A stretch of DNA of 34,376 nucleotides from Bacteroidota bacterium (GCA_947447995.1 CANFLQ010000017.1:1-34376); one strand, 5' to 3'; counted from the stretch's first letter, positions 1-7,273 are shown. Notes: generated from the sequence alone by a model not told the origin. Numbers and translations: made by a program.

Positions 1-89
1 AAAAATAATATTTCTTCTAACCAATGTAACTTGCAACGATCTATGCGCGGATCTTCTAAACTCTTAAAATGCCTAATCGGATTTTCCAT
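1..89 (-). CDS. Partial ISAs1-family transposase (N-terminus only)
   Basis: Reading the minus strand from an ATG at 89 gives 29 codons that run off the left edge without a stop. The peptide contains FKSLEDPRIDRCKLHWLEEI. This matches the opening of ISAs1-family (DDE_Tnp_1-associated) transposases, which typically start with a phenylalanine-rich stretch, then 'DPR(V/I)(D/E)R', then a helix entering 'ILF'. The catalytic DDE part would lie outside the window, so integrity cannot be judged. The element's right end should fall between 90 and about 200. A G-rich tract at 184-192 stands out in otherwise AT-rich DNA and could mark it, but no terminal repeat can be confirmed without the other end. Confidence 0.7.
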   Translation of the reverse strand, partial: MENPIRHFKSLEDPRIDRCKLHWLEEILF

Positions 90-215
90 TTTTGTACGAA
101 AAGTCCGATTTAAGATAATACGAAAAACCTAATTCTCTAATTTATTCTCTTCAATCAATTGTTAATTATAATGCAATTGCACTAGAGGGGGTGTGTTATA
201 ACCACAAAAAATTCT

Positions 216-223
216 TATATTTG
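216..223 (+). promoter_or_regulatory. Bacteroidota -7 box upstream of the J/KTSC gene
   Basis: TATATTTG matches the Bacteroidota TAnnTTTG consensus exactly and sits 28 bp before the ATG at 252. I see no clear -33 TTTG at the right distance, so the call rests on the -7 box and its position. Confidence 0.45.
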
Positions 224-251
224 CAAAAAATTCAAGAAAAGAATACATAAC

Positions 252-701
252 ATGAAAAAAGTAGGCGATTACAGAAAAATAATGGGTGTTACCAAAGCAG
301 CCGGATTAGATGAATTAAAAACCATTTACAGAAACTTTATGAAAGAGTTTCATCCTGATAAATTTCATGGAAACGATGAGTTATTAAAAGAGGCGGAACA
401 TAAAAGCAAACTGATTATTGAATCCTACCATTTTTTAGTAAGCATTGCGCCTGAAACCATTGCCAAAACTTTGCCTGAGTATACTCAAACTATTACTACT
501 TCGGCAATTGCTGATATTAAATATCAAGGAACAACGCTTAGAATCGACTTTTTAGATGGAAGCGGTTATGAGTATTTTGACGTACCCAGAAACACTTATG
601 TTAAATTAGTAAATGCCGATTCTCAAGGCAGATTTGGACGTAGACATATTTATAGCTCATTTACATATAGAAATGTTGCAAAAGCTGCTATGGTGGTTTA
701 A
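252..701 (+). CDS. J-domain-like protein with C-terminal KTSC domain
   Basis: A 149-residue cytoplasmic protein. Residues 1-65 look like a degenerate DnaJ J-domain: helix II 'LKTIYRNFMKEF', the diagnostic HPD tripeptide at 34-36, then a basic helix III ending 'IIESYHFL'. Residues about 83-141 fit the KTSC domain: an aromatic strand 'GSGYEYFDVP', then 'VYxxLxxADSQGRFG', then 'IYSSFTYRNV'. J-domains stimulate Hsp70 (DnaK) ATPase through HPD. KTSC domains have been linked to nucleic-acid or RNA-polymerase-associated proteins, but their role is not settled, so no function is claimed beyond a possible Hsp70 adaptor. A TAnnTTTG box precedes it and a strong bidirectional terminator follows 20 bp after the stop, so it is monocistronic. 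It lies directly beside an IS element. Confidence 0.75.
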   Translation: MKKVGDYRKIMGVTKAAGLDELKTIYRNFMKEFHPDKFHGNDELLKEAEHKSKLIIESYHFLVSIAPETIAKTLPEYTQTITTSAIADIKYQGTTLRIDFLDGSGYEYFDVPRNTYVKLVNADSQGRFGRRHIYSSFTYRNVAKAAMVV

Positions 702-721
702 TCCTGTAATATATATAATTT

Positions 722-759
722 AACAAAAAAACACCGTGTTTTGCACGGTGTTTTTTGTT
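722..759. terminator. Bidirectional rho-independent terminator
   Basis: ACACCGTG (731-738) pairs perfectly with CACGGTGT (744-751) around a TTTTG loop. The stem is extended by A-rich and T-rich flanks (AACAAAAAA / TTTTTTGTT). It serves the J/KTSC gene on the plus strand and the toxin-antitoxin genes on the minus strand. Confidence 0.85.
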
Positions 760-762
760 AAA

Positions 763-1056
763 TTATTTTCTTTTTAATTTTTCAGGTGATTGTTTGGTAC
801 TAACAACATCCAGTATTTGAATTGTATTTCCCTTTTCTTTATACAATAATTTGTAGTCTCTTACTACTATTCTTCTGTAATTAGGATTAATATCATCAAT
901 CTGCTATTGTTTAGAAAAACGGATTGCTTTTGGGCTTTGCAATATATCTGACTTTACATTTTTTGCTCCTTGTAAAGATTTTTCTTTGTAAAAATTATAA
1001 ATGCTTTTTACAGCTACTTTGGCTTGTTTTGTCCAAATAATTTTAACGGTTTCCAT
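763..1056 (-). pseudogene. RelE/ParE-family toxin interrupted by an in-frame TAG
   Basis: The minus strand from ATG 1056 to TAA 763 reads as 98 codons of a typical Bacteroidota RelE/ParE toxin. It starts METVKIIWTKQAKVAVKSIY and after the break continues QIDDINPNYRRIVVRDYKLL, the conserved 'YRRIVV(R)..KIIYK' core of these ribonuclease/gyrase toxins. Codon 51 is TAG (plus-strand cta at 904-906), between two Gln codons where relatives usually read QYQ, so a single TAT-to-TAG change explains it. Everything else stays in frame. The gene overlaps the antitoxin stop by one base (TAATG), the usual coupled arrangement. It is most likely inactivated, although a sequencing error or amber read-through is possible. 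No good restart codon follows the stop. Confidence 0.8.
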
Positions 1057-1295
1057 TACCAGTTTTCAGATTCTTTTTCAATTTCATCCTGAGTAAGATA
1101 TTCTCCCAATTGGATTTGCTCTTCCGCTTTTTGCAAACGCTTATTATAAGCATCTTTTGTTAAAGGCTTACCTTCTACTGTGTACCCAACTATCATTTCT
1201 TTATCCAATATTTTATTAATCTTTTCAATGATAGATTCTTTTTTAACTGTAAGTATTTTTTGTACTATATCCAGTTTTGCAGCCTGTATGTTCAT
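1056..1295 (-). CDS. Type II antitoxin (Bacteroidota RelB/ParD-like)
   Basis: A 79-residue protein starting MNIQAAKLDIVQKIL with the late motif 'GYTVEGKPLTKDAYNKRL' and ending 'ESENW'. This is the standard layout of the small Bacteroidota antitoxins found directly upstream of RelE/ParE toxins: an N-terminal helix-rich segment, then 'GYT..GKP(L/I)', then an acidic C-terminus that binds the toxin. It is the first gene of the pair and its TAA shares a base with the toxin ATG. It would neutralise the toxin and, with it, repress the shared promoter. The antitoxin is intact although the toxin carries a stop codon. Confidence 0.8.
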   Translation of the reverse strand: MNIQAAKLDIVQKILTVKKESIIEKINKILDKEMIVGYTVEGKPLTKDAYNKRLQKAEEQIQLGEYLTQDEIEKESENW

Positions 1296-1308
1296 TTTAT
1301 TTTTATTA

Positions 1309-1331
1309 AGCGTTTTAACAAAGTTAACGCT
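1309..1331 (-). promoter_or_regulatory. Toxin-antitoxin promoter with overlapping imperfect palindrome
   Basis: On the minus strand TAACTTTG (1319-1326) matches TAnnTTTG and lies 23 bp before the antitoxin ATG. It sits inside an inverted repeat, AGCGTTTTAAC ... GTTAACGCT (1309-1331), whose arms match except for two extra Ts. A palindrome over the -7 box is where an autoregulating antitoxin would bind. The operator role is inferred. Confidence 0.5.
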
Positions 1332-1564
1332 TTTTGATTCATTTTTATTTGATTCTATAAAATTTTTTGTGGCAAATTATGTAAGTGCAGAATTACAAAT
1401 TCTACTGTATTCCGATCGGCAATAACAATTGTCAGCTGCTTCGTAACGTTAATAGCTAGTTAATGATGAACATTACGCCGAGCTAGGTATTTTAAGCTCT
1501 ATTTTTTTCAAAATTACCACTATCAATTTCATCAACGTAATTACCATCTAAAATAACATTACTG
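1332..1564. other. Gene-free spacer
   Basis: No RNA gene, convincing coding region or hairpin terminator is visible. The minus strand holds an open stretch of about 20 codons ending near 1490 (reads DGNYVDEIDSGNFEKNRA), but it has no start codon in a sensible place and no family I recognise. It may be the decayed tail of a gene. Confidence 0.4.
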
Positions 1565-2350
1565 CTAATTCTGCCCCACAACCCTCTTCAGCAACCTTAA
1601 TCTATGAGAATAATTTCCTTTTTCATTATTAAAAATACCTTGATGGTCAAAACCATCGATGCGAACTTTGCCGGATGCGTGAATAATTTTATTATCGTCC
1701 ATCACAATACCAACATGAACAATACGCCCTTCTTCGTTATCAAAAAAGGCAAGGTCGCCAGGTTCGGCTTCTTCTACAAAACTTAATGTTTCTCCTTGTT
1801 CGGCTTGTTGGTAAGCATCGCGGAGTAATTTAATACCGTTTAATTTATACACCATTTGGGTAAAGCCCGAACAATCAATTCCGAAAGGAGATTTACCCCC
1901 CCATAAATACGGAGTATTCAAATACATCATGGCTGTTTCAATAATGCCAATTTTAGTAAATGGTAAATAACCATTGATATATGCTCCTTCGTATAAGTAG
2001 GTTTGATTTTCTACAATACACTCTCCACTATCAAAATTGGGGAGTGAGCTTGCTATAACTATTGGAAAAAGTATTCCGGTTTTACTATCGGTAATAACTT
2101 GTATTAATTCATTACTGATAAAGGTTTCGGTAGCTTCAAGAATATCGTAGGTTGGTTGACCGATGGATAAATATTGTTTTTTATCTATCCAACATTCGTA
2201 ATTATCATACGCAATTTTTATGCGGCACCAGGCGCCTTGTGTTTCCAGCACCTGGAAATGTTCGCCAAATAAAAGCTGAGTAACCATTTCGCTTTTATCG
2301 GATGACTCCTTTCGGCAAGGTATAACGCTTAAATTACAAATTCCGTACAT
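1565..2350 (-). CDS. NlpC/P60 cysteine peptidase with SH3b domains (YkfC-like)
   Basis: A 261-residue protein without a signal peptide. Residues 1-60 and about 65-130 look like two bacterial SH3 domains. Residues about 131-255 form the NlpC/P60 fold: 'TPYLWGGKSPFGIDCSGF' carries the catalytic Cys160, 'VHVGIV' the catalytic His212, and 'HASGKVR' the third polar residue His224. The architecture matches YkfC-type gamma-D-glutamyl-L-diamino-acid endopeptidases, which cut muropeptides during cell-wall recycling. The lack of a leader supports a cytoplasmic or recycling role rather than wall cleavage in place. It lies 68 bp downstream of the thiolase on the same strand, with a large hairpin repeat between them that may separate the two transcripts. 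Confidence 0.85.
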   Translation of the reverse strand: MYGICNLSVIPCRKESSDKSEMVTQLLFGEHFQVLETQGAWCRIKIAYDNYECWIDKKQYLSIGQPTYDILEATETFISNELIQVITDSKTGILFPIVIASSLPNFDSGECIVENQTYLYEGAYINGYLPFTKIGIIETAMMYLNTPYLWGGKSPFGIDCSGFTQMVYKLNGIKLLRDAYQQAEQGETLSFVEEAEPGDLAFFDNEEGRIVHVGIVMDDNKIIHASGKVRIDGFDHQGIFNNEKGNYSHRLRLLKRVVGQN

Positions 2351-2359
2351 TGGTTAGTT

Positions 2360-2418
2360 GCCCCGACCCTAAAGGGAGCCGAAGCCTAGTATTATTTTTC
2401 CCCTTTAGGGGTTGGGGC
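2360..2418. repeat. REP-like imperfect inverted repeat between thiolase and NlpC genes
   Basis: GCCCCGACCCTAAAGGG (2360-2376) faces CCCCTTTAGGGGTTGGGGC (2400-2418); the arms pair with one mismatch and small indels around a 23-nt loop. The right arm abuts the thiolase stop codon. GC-rich units of this look ('CCCCTTTAGGGGTTGGGG') recur between genes in Bacteroidota genomes. It could terminate or stabilise mRNA. Confidence 0.65.
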
Positions 2419-3597
2419 TTAACAAACTTCAATAACAACAGCGCTTGCACCGCCACCACCGTTGCAAATACCGGCAGCACCGTATTTTGCATTGTTTTGT
2501 TTCAATACATTTATTAAGGTAACAATGATTCTAGCTCCCGAACAGCCCAATGGATGCCCTAAAGAAACAGCGCCACCGTTTACGTTTACTTTTTCGGAAT
2601 CCAAATTCATTTTTTGAATGTTTACCAAACCAACAAATGAAAACGCTTCGTTCAATTCAAAATATTCTATATCTTCCATTTTTAAACCCGCCTTTGCAAC
2701 TGCTTTAGGAACAGCAATAGATGGGGATGTTGTAAACCACTCTGGAGCTTGTTCTGCATCGGCATAACCGCGCAAAATAGCAATTGGTTTAAGTCCTAAC
2801 TTTTCAGCTTTTTCTTTACTCATCAATACCAATGCGGCAGCACCGTCGTTCATGGTAGATGAGTTGGCAGCAGTTGCTGTACCATCTTTTGAAAACGCAG
2901 GTTTTAGTCCGGCAAGTTTATCAAATTTTACATTTTTATATTCTTCGTCTTCGTTAACTACAAGTACGGAACCGTTTCTTTGTGGTATCTCTACAGGAAC
3001 TACTTCATTACTATATTTTCCGGCAGCCCAAGCAGCTTGCGATCTTTTATACGATTGTATAGCGAATGCATCTTGTTCTTCGCGTGTTACATTGCACTCT
3101 TTAGCACCAAAATCTGAAGCATTGCCCATCGGATAATTGTGATAACAATCTATCAAACCATCTTTTGCAACACCATCTATCATGGTAACATTACCATATT
3201 TATTTCCCCAACGGATATGTTCGGAATAGAAGGGCGTTTTGCTCATGTTTTCCATACCGCCTGCTACTACTACATCCGCATCTCCACACAAAATGCTTTG
3301 AGCTGCCATTGTAACTGCTTTCATACCAGAGGCACAAACTTTATTAATAGTAGTAGCCTGAACATTATCGGGCAAACCAGCATATTTAGAAGCTTGACGA
3401 GCAGGAGCTTGACCTAAATTAGCCTGCAACACACTACCCATATATACTTCCTGCACCTCTTCACCCTTAATACCAGCTTTGGCAACAGCACCTTTAATAG
3501 CAATGGCTCCTAAGTTTGTTGCAGTAACCCCTGCAAGCGCACCACCAAAACAACCTATAGGAGTACGAACTGCTGATATAATATAAACTTCGTTCAT
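2419..3597 (-). CDS. Acetyl-CoA C-acetyltransferase (thiolase)
   Basis: A 392-residue thiolase of the usual bacterial length. It joins two acetyl-CoA to acetoacetyl-CoA, or runs the reverse cleavage, in fatty-acid/ketone-body or butanoate metabolism. The catalytic residues are all present: nucleophile Cys88 in 'INKVCASGM', His348 in 'GGAVSLGHPLGCSG', and Cys378 in 'ICNGGGGASAVV'. The conserved NEAF motif occurs at 316-319 but is followed by S-F rather than the usual A-A. The start 'MNEVYIISAVRTPIG' is canonical. A TAnnTTTG box lies about 35 bp upstream on the minus strand, and a long palindrome lies just beyond it. No partner genes (HMG-CoA synthase, 3-hydroxyacyl-CoA dehydrogenase) are adjacent, so the pathway cannot be fixed. 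It would be named atoB, thlA or phaA depending on context. Confidence 0.92.
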   Translation of the reverse strand: MNEVYIISAVRTPIGCFGGALAGVTATNLGAIAIKGAVAKAGIKGEEVQEVYMGSVLQANLGQAPARQASKYAGLPDNVQATTINKVCASGMKAVTMAAQSILCGDADVVVAGGMENMSKTPFYSEHIRWGNKYGNVTMIDGVAKDGLIDCYHNYPMGNASDFGAKECNVTREEQDAFAIQSYKRSQAAWAAGKYSNEVVPVEIPQRNGSVLVVNEDEEYKNVKFDKLAGLKPAFSKDGTATAANSSTMNDGAAALVLMSKEKAEKLGLKPIAILRGYADAEQAPEWFTTSPSIAVPKAVAKAGLKMEDIEYFELNEAFSFVGLVNIQKMNLDSEKVNVNGGAVSLGHPLGCSGARIIVTLINVLKQNNAKYGAAGICNGGGGASAVVIEVC

Positions 3598-3631
3598 TTT
3601 TATTTTATTAATTTGTTTTAAATATTGAAAT

Positions 3632-3639
3632 CAAATTTA
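3632..3639 (-). promoter_or_regulatory. -7 box of the thiolase promoter
   Basis: On the minus strand TAAATTTG is an exact TAnnTTTG match 34 bp before the thiolase ATG at 3597. No TTTG-type -33 element is seen at the usual distance. A palindrome (3650-3689) occupies that place, which suggests regulated expression. Confidence 0.5.
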
Positions 3640-3649
3640 ACCTTATTCA

Positions 3650-3689
3650 TGTTAATTAAATATTTTTTTTGATAAATATTTAATTAACA
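3650..3689. repeat. Perfect 16-bp inverted repeat in a divergent promoter region
   Basis: TGTTAATTAAATATTT (3650-3665) and AAATATTTAATTAACA (3674-3689) are exact reverse complements separated by 8 bp. The repeat lies just upstream of the thiolase -7 box, in the divergent gap to the 7TM-HD gene. A pure-AT hairpin without a T-tract, placed upstream of both genes, looks more like an operator than a terminator. The binding protein is unknown. Confidence 0.6.
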
Positions 3690-3739
3690 AAGCTAACTAA
3701 AAATTTTAACCATTTTCAATGTTTCTAATTTACTAACAG

Positions 3740-3774
3740 TTTGGTGTATTTAACAATAATATTAATTAATTTCG
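3740..3774 (+). promoter_or_regulatory. Candidate promoter of the 7TM-HD phosphodiesterase gene
   Basis: TTTG at 3740-3743 is followed, after 23 bp, by TAATTTCG at 3767-3774, which matches TAnnTTTG at seven of eight positions. The box lies 19 bp before the TTG start. Confidence 0.4.
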
Positions 3775-3793
3775 TAAATTAATATATTAGAAA

Positions 3794-5854
3794 TTGAAAA
3801 ATATAATTTCATTTGTTAGGCATACCCACCCAGAAGTTTACAAAGGGGTATTGTTTTTTATTGCCATTGTAACCATTGTTTATATACTACCTAAACAAGG
3901 TAAATTCAAATACGAATTTCAGAATTTAAAAGGAAAGCCTTGGTATCACGAAAATTTAGTAGCTCCTTTTGATTTTGCTATAAAAAAAACAAATGCTGAA
4001 TTAGCCGCCGAAAAATTAGAAATTGAAAAAAATACCAAACCGTATTTTAAGCGTGATGAAGAAATTGTTAATATCAAGAAAAAAAAATTCATACTCGAAT
4101 TTCAAAATAAATGGGAGGACGAAAATAAAGAATTTAAAGATCAATCATTAAAAGTAGGTCTCGCTATTTTAGACTCCATATACAGTAATGGCATAATTGA
4201 GTCGACTGAAAAAAATGACAATAAACCATCCGATTATTCTATATACATATTATCTGGCAATGTTGAGGAAGAGTTTGAATTGGATAACTTTTTCACTATT
4301 ACATCGGCATATGAATATGTAAAAAAAGAACTCAATAATTATAAAAAAAACACCGATGTTAAACAGCTTTTACCTTTATTGGAAAATGGCATTGCGCATA
4401 GTGTATTTTACGATAAGGAAACTTCCGAAAAGGTGTTAAAACAATCTATCGAAAATATTTCACCATCCCGTGATCTTATCTTAAAGTATCAAAGCATTGT
4501 ATCTAAGGGAGACATTATTGACGGTGAAAAATTTCAAATTTTAGAGTCTTTAAAATCTACATACGATGAACAAGCTGGAACGGGTAGTTATCTTTTTATT
4601 CTGCTAGGGCAATCAATAGTTGTTACACAATGCCTTGCTGTATTAGTAGTATTTTTATTTTATTTCCGTAAAGAAATTTTTTTAGATAATACCAAAATTA
4701 CCTTTATTTTATTACTAATCATACTTACTGTATTAATGGCTAGGCTTGCAGCAGGTTCTCAATCCTTTAGCATTTACCTTTTGCCATTTTGTATGCTCAC
4801 AATAATTATCAGGGCATTTTATGATACGCGAGTAGCGTTATTTGTGCATATTATGGCAACACTTATTGTTTCATTTATGGCACCTAACCGCTTTGAGTTT
4901 GTGTATATTCAATTACTTGGTGGCATTGTTACCATTTTTAGTATTGTAAATACACGTAACCGATCACAAATATTTATTACTGCGGCGCTGATATTTTTAA
5001 TATATAGTGGAGCCTTTATAGGGATCAATATTGTTCAAGAAGGAGGAATTGATGCGCTTTCTTGGCAAGATTTTGCTTGGTTTGGGATAAGTGCCATGTT
5101 TACCTTATTTTCCTATCCATTAATTTTTGTTTTTGAAAAAATATTTGGATTTATATCTGATGTTTCTTTGTTAGAACTTTCGGATACCAACGGAAAATTG
5201 TTGCGAGAGCTAGCTTCACACGCTCCAGGAACTTTTCAACACTCCTTACAAGTTGCCAACCTTGCCGAGGAAGCTATTTTTACAATTGGAGGAAATGCTT
5301 TACTGGTGCGTACAGGAGCGTTGTATCACGATATTGGAAAAATGGATGCTCCGATGTATTTTATAGAAAATCAGGCAAACGGAATTAACCCACACGAAGA
5401 CCTAAACTTTGAGGAAAGTGCAGGAATCATTATCGGACACGTAATAAAAGGAATTGAAATAGCAAAAAAACATAATTTACCGGAACAAATCATTGATTTT
5501 ATCCGCACCCACCACGGAACAGGAATGACAACTTATTTTTACCGTTCATTCAAAAACGCGTACCCAGAAGAAAAAATAAATGATGAAAATTTTCGTTATC
5601 CGGGTCCAATACCTTACTCCAAAGAAACGGCTGTGTTAATGATGGCGGACTCGGTAGAAGCGGCATCCCGAAGTTTAAAAAAATACGATGCTGAAAGCAT
5701 TAGCAATTTGGTAGAAATGATTATTACCAGCCAAATTGAACAAAATCAATTTTTAAATTCCGATATTACTTTTAAAGACATCAATATCATCAAAAAAATA
5801 TTCAAGAAAAAATTGATGAATGTGTACCATGTAAGGGTGGAATATCCGAGGTAA
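3794..5854 (+). CDS. pgpH: 7TM-HD cyclic-di-AMP phosphodiesterase, PgpH type
   Basis: A 686-residue membrane enzyme of the PgpH family, which hydrolyses c-di-AMP to pApA. Order: an N-terminal helix (about 15-33); a large extracytoplasmic 7TMR-HDED-type region to about 270; a cluster of about seven helices (275-455); then a cytoplasmic HD domain. The HD ligands are visible: His483 in 'HAPGTFQHSL', His512-Asp513 in 'ALYHDIGKM', His573-His574 in 'RTHHGTG', and Asp in 'MMADSVEAASRS' near the end. The start is TTG at 3794: an in-frame TAG lies two codons upstream, and the next in-frame Met falls far inside the membrane region. It is a single gene, divergent from the thiolase and convergent with the SDR gene. 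The enzyme implies that the cell makes c-di-AMP, which usually governs osmolyte and K+ balance. Confidence 0.92.
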   Translation: MKNIISFVRHTHPEVYKGVLFFIAIVTIVYILPKQGKFKYEFQNLKGKPWYHENLVAPFDFAIKKTNAELAAEKLEIEKNTKPYFKRDEEIVNIKKKKFILEFQNKWEDENKEFKDQSLKVGLAILDSIYSNGIIESTEKNDNKPSDYSIYILSGNVEEEFELDNFFTITSAYEYVKKELNNYKKNTDVKQLLPLLENGIAHSVFYDKETSEKVLKQSIENISPSRDLILKYQSIVSKGDIIDGEKFQILESLKSTYDEQAGTGSYLFILLGQSIVVTQCLAVLVVFLFYFRKEIFLDNTKITFILLLIILTVLMARLAAGSQSFSIYLLPFCMLTIIIRAFYDTRVALFVHIMATLIVSFMAPNRFEFVYIQLLGGIVTIFSIVNTRNRSQIFITAALIFLIYSGAFIGINIVQEGGIDALSWQDFAWFGISAMFTLFSYPLIFVFEKIFGFISDVSLLELSDTNGKLLRELASHAPGTFQHSLQVANLAEEAIFTIGGNALLVRTGALYHDIGKMDAPMYFIENQANGINPHEDLNFEESAGIIIGHVIKGIEIAKKHNLPEQIIDFIRTHHGTGMTTYFYRSFKNAYPEEKINDENFRYPGPIPYSKETAVLMMADSVEAASRSLKKYDAESISNLVEMIITSQIEQNQFLNSDITFKDINIIKKIFKKKLMNVYHVRVEYPR

Positions 5855-5858
5855 ATAA

Positions 5859-5887
5859 CCCCTCCCCTTTGGAGAGGTTGAGAGGGG
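5859..5887. repeat. GC-rich REP-like element between convergent genes
   Basis: CCCCTC (5859-5864) pairs with GAGGGG (5882-5887), and an inner CCTCCCC/GGAGAGG pairing competes with it. The element starts five bases after the phosphodiesterase stop and ends just before the SDR stop. It resembles the 2360-2418 repeat in composition and placement. It may act as a weak two-way terminator but has no T-tract. Confidence 0.5.
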
Positions 5888-5894
5888 CTTATCT

Positions 5895-6605
5895 TTACGG
5901 ATTACTTAATGATACAGGAATAACTTTACCATTCATATATTGCTGGGCTGTTAACGAAAAATTGGCAATAAATTCAGCCATTTGAGCTGCGGATAAAGGA
6001 GCTTTATAACCAGGGAAGGCTTCGTTCAACATTTCGGTTTGGGTTGCACCCAATGCCAAACAATTAAATGCAATGTTTTTTTCTTTAAACTCCTCTGCCA
6101 AACATTCTGTTAAACAAACCAAAGCTGCTTTACTTGAACTATATGCTGACAAACCTGCAAACTTTAAACTGCCCTGAACACCCCCAATACTACTAATGTT
6201 AACAATATGAGATTGGGTATTTTTGTCCATTAAAGGCACTACAGTTTGAATTAATCGTACCACCGAAAATACATTTACATTGTATACATATTCCAAATCA
6301 TTTGCAGTAATTTCTAAAAAAGGTTTGTTTACAATTGCACCTGCATTATTAATTAAAACATCAACGGTTTTGATATGTTTTGTTATTTCAGATTGAATTT
6401 GATGAATGGAATTTTTATCACTCAAATCACAAACAACTGGTATCACTTTTGATGAACTATTTAAGGCTAAACATTCATTTTTTAGTTGTTCTAATTTTTG
6501 AGGATTTCGCGAAAGCGCAAGTATAGTATTTTTAGTATCAGCACTTAATATTTTAACAAGCTCATACCCTATTCCTCTGCTTGCTCCTGTTACAATTATA
6601 TTCAT
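5895..6605 (-). CDS. Short-chain dehydrogenase/reductase (SDR)
   Basis: A 236-residue classical SDR with a Rossmann fold, using NAD(P)H. The cofactor loop TGASRGIG is at residues 6-13, the structural NNAG at 86-89, the catalytic Ser138/Ser139 in 'NISSIGG', and the YxxxK pair Tyr155/Lys159 in 'YSSSKAAL'. An Arg at position 10, within TGASRGIG, suggests NADP preference (inferred). The C-terminus after 'LALGATQTEML' is short and the substrate cannot be read from sequence. FabG-like 3-oxoacyl reductases and sepiapterin-reductase-like enzymes share this layout. The gene is divergent from the outer-membrane barrel gene (71 bp apart), with no operon partner on its strand. Confidence 0.88.
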   Translation of the reverse strand: MNIIVTGASRGIGYELVKILSADTKNTILALSRNPQKLEQLKNECLALNSSSKVIPVVCDLSDKNSIHQIQSEITKHIKTVDVLINNAGAIVNKPFLEITANDLEYVYNVNVFSVVRLIQTVVPLMDKNTQSHIVNISSIGGVQGSLKFAGLSAYSSSKAALVCLTECLAEEFKEKNIAFNCLALGATQTEMLNEAFPGYKAPLSAAQMAEFIANFSLTAQQYMNGKVIPVSLSNP

Positions 6606-6676
6606 ATTTTATTAATTTGAATCCATTCAAAGAAACACATTTTTATTTAACTTTACAATAAAAAAAAATTATAGCA

Positions 6677-7219
6677 TTGAACTTAAAACACTTATTATTC
6701 GCTATTATACTTACGCATACAATTACCGTTGTTGCACAAGATACTATCAGTAGAAAAAGAGAAAAAACAAAAGCTCCTTTTTGGGATAAAGTATATGTTG
6801 GCGGCAATGTAGGTATGCAATTTGGATCTTCTACATTTATAGCTATATCACCTTTGGCAGGATATAAATTCAGCAATAAAATATCTGCAGGAGTTGGAAT
6901 AACCTTCCAATACTTTCATTATAAAAACAATGTGTATGACATTAAAACCAATGTGTACGGTGCAAGAATATTTGGAAGATATATGATTACAGATAACTTA
7001 TTCGGATATGGCGAATATGAATATTTGAATTTAGAAGCTTTTGATTTTTTTCCAAGACGAAGAGTGGATGTGGGAAGTTTATTAGGTGGTGGTGGTTATA
7101 TACAGCATTTCAGTTCCAAAACATCCTTAGTAGCAATGGTATTGTACAACTTCACTCCCTCCTATTATACTCCTTATCAAAACCCCATTATAAGAGTTGG
7201 AATAAATTTTGGATTGTAA
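6677..7219 (+). CDS. Small outer-membrane beta-barrel protein
   Basis: A 180-residue protein with a Sec signal peptide (residues 1-20, cleavage expected after 'TVVA' before Gln21) and then alternating amphipathic strands: 'VYVGGNVGMQFGS', 'IAISPLAGYKFSNKISAGVGITFQY', 'VYGARIFGRYMI', 'LFGYGEYEYLNL', 'GSLLGGGGYIQHF', 'ALVAMVLYNF'-like, and 'IIRVGINFGL'. This suggests an eight-strand barrel of the OmpA/OmpW type. The start appears to be TTG at 6677, because no ATG gives a full signal peptide. TAACTTTA at 6648-6655 is a 7/8 match to the -7 consensus. It is not linked by operon to a neighbour. A structural or sensing role is as far as the sequence goes. Confidence 0.72.
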   Translation: MNLKHLLFAIILTHTITVVAQDTISRKREKTKAPFWDKVYVGGNVGMQFGSSTFIAISPLAGYKFSNKISAGVGITFQYFHYKNNVYDIKTNVYGARIFGRYMITDNLFGYGEYEYLNLEAFDFFPRRRVDVGSLLGGGGYIQHFSSKTSLVAMVLYNFTPSYYTPYQNPIIRVGINFGL

Positions 7220-7273
7220 GAGAAGAAGGTAGAATACAGTAGTTAGAAAACAGTAGACGAAAAAGAAAAAAAG

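Noticed and set aside
904-906. Programmed stop-codon recoding in the toxin gene
   Set aside because: No recoding signal or downstream structure is seen. A simple point mutation or base-call error is more economical.
1474-1564. Short open stretch on the minus strand reading DGNYVDEID
   Set aside because: It has no usable start codon, is about 20 codons long and matches no family I know.
7220-7273. Repeated ACAGTAG words after the small barrel gene
   Set aside because: Only two short copies occur. This is within what is common in AT/AG-rich spacers and shows no structure.
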